Assembly (NCBI GenBank): GCA_012295275.1
Contig: CM022674.1
Coordinates: forward strand, 6,791,436-6,853,435
Length of the DNA: 62,000 nt
Reading direction: 5' to 3'
DNA from: Chrysomallon squamiferum
Taxonomy: Eukaryota > Mollusca > Gastropoda > Neomphalida > Peltospiridae
The position numbers were made by a program, and so were the translations under genes. The notes beneath the pieces are model-generated. The model ran no database searches. It was not told the DNA's origin and saw only the letters and a program-made list of their open reading frames with translations. Below, one piece after another: positions 60,218 to 62,000 of the stretch. Within the stretch, counting starts at the first letter, position 1, and each line of letters starts with the position of its first letter.

Positions 60218-62000
60218 CTGAAAAATAAAATTTACAAATTGGTAAAAAAAAAAAATAATAATAATAAAAGAAGAAAGAAACATATAAATAATTCATAACA
60301 GAATGCATTTAAGCTTATGAAATCATTTGTGCTTGTTTGTTTCTGGGAGTATTTTTATTATTATTTAATTTGTTTGTTGTTTTATGGGTTGTTTTTTTTT
60401 TGTCTGTTGTTGTTTTTTCTTTTTCATCATTTTTTTTTTTTTTTTTTATTTAAAGGACAACTAGAAAGTATTTAGGACCAGCTGAGATCACAGTCCAAAG
60501 ACTTTTAACACTTTATAAATTTTTATAAATTTACATAATGGTCCAGGTCGAAATCAGTTTTGTCATTAATATTACAATTATTTATAGAACTATGTAATTA
60601 CTATTCCAATATCCCTGACATGATATGCTAAACAGCCAATGATAAATAACCTTTATTCTTTGAACATCAATCTTAATTTATGTAAAACAGCAAGACATTT
60701 AATAAAAATCAAATGTTATTTATAATATTCAGAGGCTATTAAAATAATTTTCCAATTTCAACATTTCAAAATTTTCCTGGTCTCAAATTGAATCATTAAC
60801 ATCACTAGTCTGTCAAAATTATTTCAGCAGCCCTGGTTATAATAGTAAATCATCTCCCTCATTTTATCATTCATGATATTACTAACCACAACTGTTAAAA
60901 TATATTTAACAAAAAAATAAAAAAATAAAAAAAATAAAAATGTATGTGTTCCATTAGCATTTAACAAAGTCTTTTACATAAAAACAAAATAATTGCAACA
61001 TGACTGAAGTTTCTGAATTCAAAACTAACTATCTGATACTTCACTGGGCATTTTACTTGTAAGGGGAAAAAAGCATAAATAATATTATTATATTCTTACA
61101 AATAAGTCTATGAAAAAGCCCAAATGAGGATGTTATATCAAAGTTCTGGGAGACTAAAACAACCTTTTATACTAAATGATTAAAAATATATATATATTTT
61201 ATACCAAAACAAAAAATAAAGTTAACTTAAAGTTAATAACTATTTAATTTACTTTAGAGTGTTTGAACAAAATTTTGTGAGAACACGACTTGCAAACGGT
61301 GAAAAAGAATCAAGATATTTAAAACACTTGGACAATCTTTCTATTATAAATATCTTTGTATTTTCTTATTATTTCATATTTAGATAGGAAAAACAATACT
61401 GATAATTTTTAATTATTATTATATTAATCATGTCCTAAAATATAACTATAAAAAAAAATTAAAATAAAATTAAAGCACTTACTGAATCTGCTGTTTTATT
61501 ACACAAATAAAAAGGAAGTATTAAAATAATAAACTTTATTAAATTTATCCAAACAAAATCAAAGAGCTTAAAGATATACCAAACAAAACTGATGTTGAAA
61601 GTTTTGCAAAACTCAACTGACAACCTATGTTACCAAAGATCAATACAATGATATTAAAATACCTTCAGACTGCTCTATCTGTTCTAAATGTCTGTGGGAA
61701 AAAACTATTAAAATTTATTATTCATTAGTATTAACTGAACTAAATCAAAGTCTTAAAGATATGACAAACAAAATATTGAAGCAGAATTAAGGCATTATAA
61801 AACAGGTGGAGTGAAAGAACATTTCTTAACAAATGACCCATGACAGCAGAGCAATTGGCAATTGACTGTTCCACTTATTTCCAACAATAAAGAGTGTGTT
61901 ATATCCCAGCATGTTTCCAAACAGTTCCTGTGACATTTTCAAAAGCACACCCTTTTCCCTTTCACCTGGACAATACAGAAAAGTGCAGTATAAAAGGTTA
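60218..62000. other. Adaptor-gene intron running off the right edge
   Basis: The first exon in the window begins in phase 0 in the middle of a domain, so this is intron. I found no PTB-type exon here. Contains a T run near 60430 and short A-rich runs. Confidence 0.55.

Overview
The window is animal nuclear DNA. It is strongly AT-rich, its genes are split by canonical GT-AG introns, and its non-coding sequence is crowded with microsatellites and minisatellites. It holds no prokaryotic operons, CRISPR arrays or canonical tRNA/rRNA genes. The protein families (an arylsulfatase, a flavin-containing monooxygenase, a paired NIT-domain cyclase and a PTB/SH2 adaptor), together with the repeat load, suggest an invertebrate, most likely a lophotrochozoan such as a mollusc. 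That taxonomic guess is an inference.

Layout. (1) 1-7067, minus strand: the 5' three quarters of an arylsulfatase B-like gene, whose 3' end lies off the left edge. (2) 8593-13050, minus: a complete six-exon flavin-containing monooxygenase with one apparent frameshift in exon 4. (3) 16507-24558, minus, and 25956-31630, plus: two paralogous eight-exon genes arranged head to head across about 1.4 kb. Each encodes a short cytosolic N-terminus, a membrane helix, a NIT-like nitrate/nitrite-sensor domain, a second helix, a class III nucleotide cyclase domain and an acidic tail. Intron phases match throughout and four of the eight exon lengths are identical. (4) 34164-60217, minus: the 3' part of a long-intron gene for an adaptor with the end of a PTB-like domain, a long low-complexity linker and a C-terminal SH2 domain. 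Its 5' end is off the right edge. Three candidate alternative first exons sit inside its 16.5-kb intron.

The most interesting system is the inverted cyclase pair. Exon 3 (sensor) and most of exon 4 (second helix and start of the cyclase) are nearly identical at the DNA level, while the flanking exons are roughly half identical. This points to ectopic gene conversion. Both copies have lost residues normally needed for cyclase catalysis, and they have lost different ones. The minus copy has an intron made almost wholly of three satellite arrays totalling about 3 kb.

Other notable features are a sulfatase intron whose 20-bp satellite repeats the gene's own 3' splice site, a broken or missing exon at the sulfatase formylglycine motif, a hAT-type MITE with an 8-bp target duplication, and an excess of perfect TGACGTCA palindromes between 7 and 25 kb. 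The left half of the window is much denser in simple repeats than the right half. All exon boundaries were read by eye from open frames, GT/AG sites and phase agreement. No searches were run.
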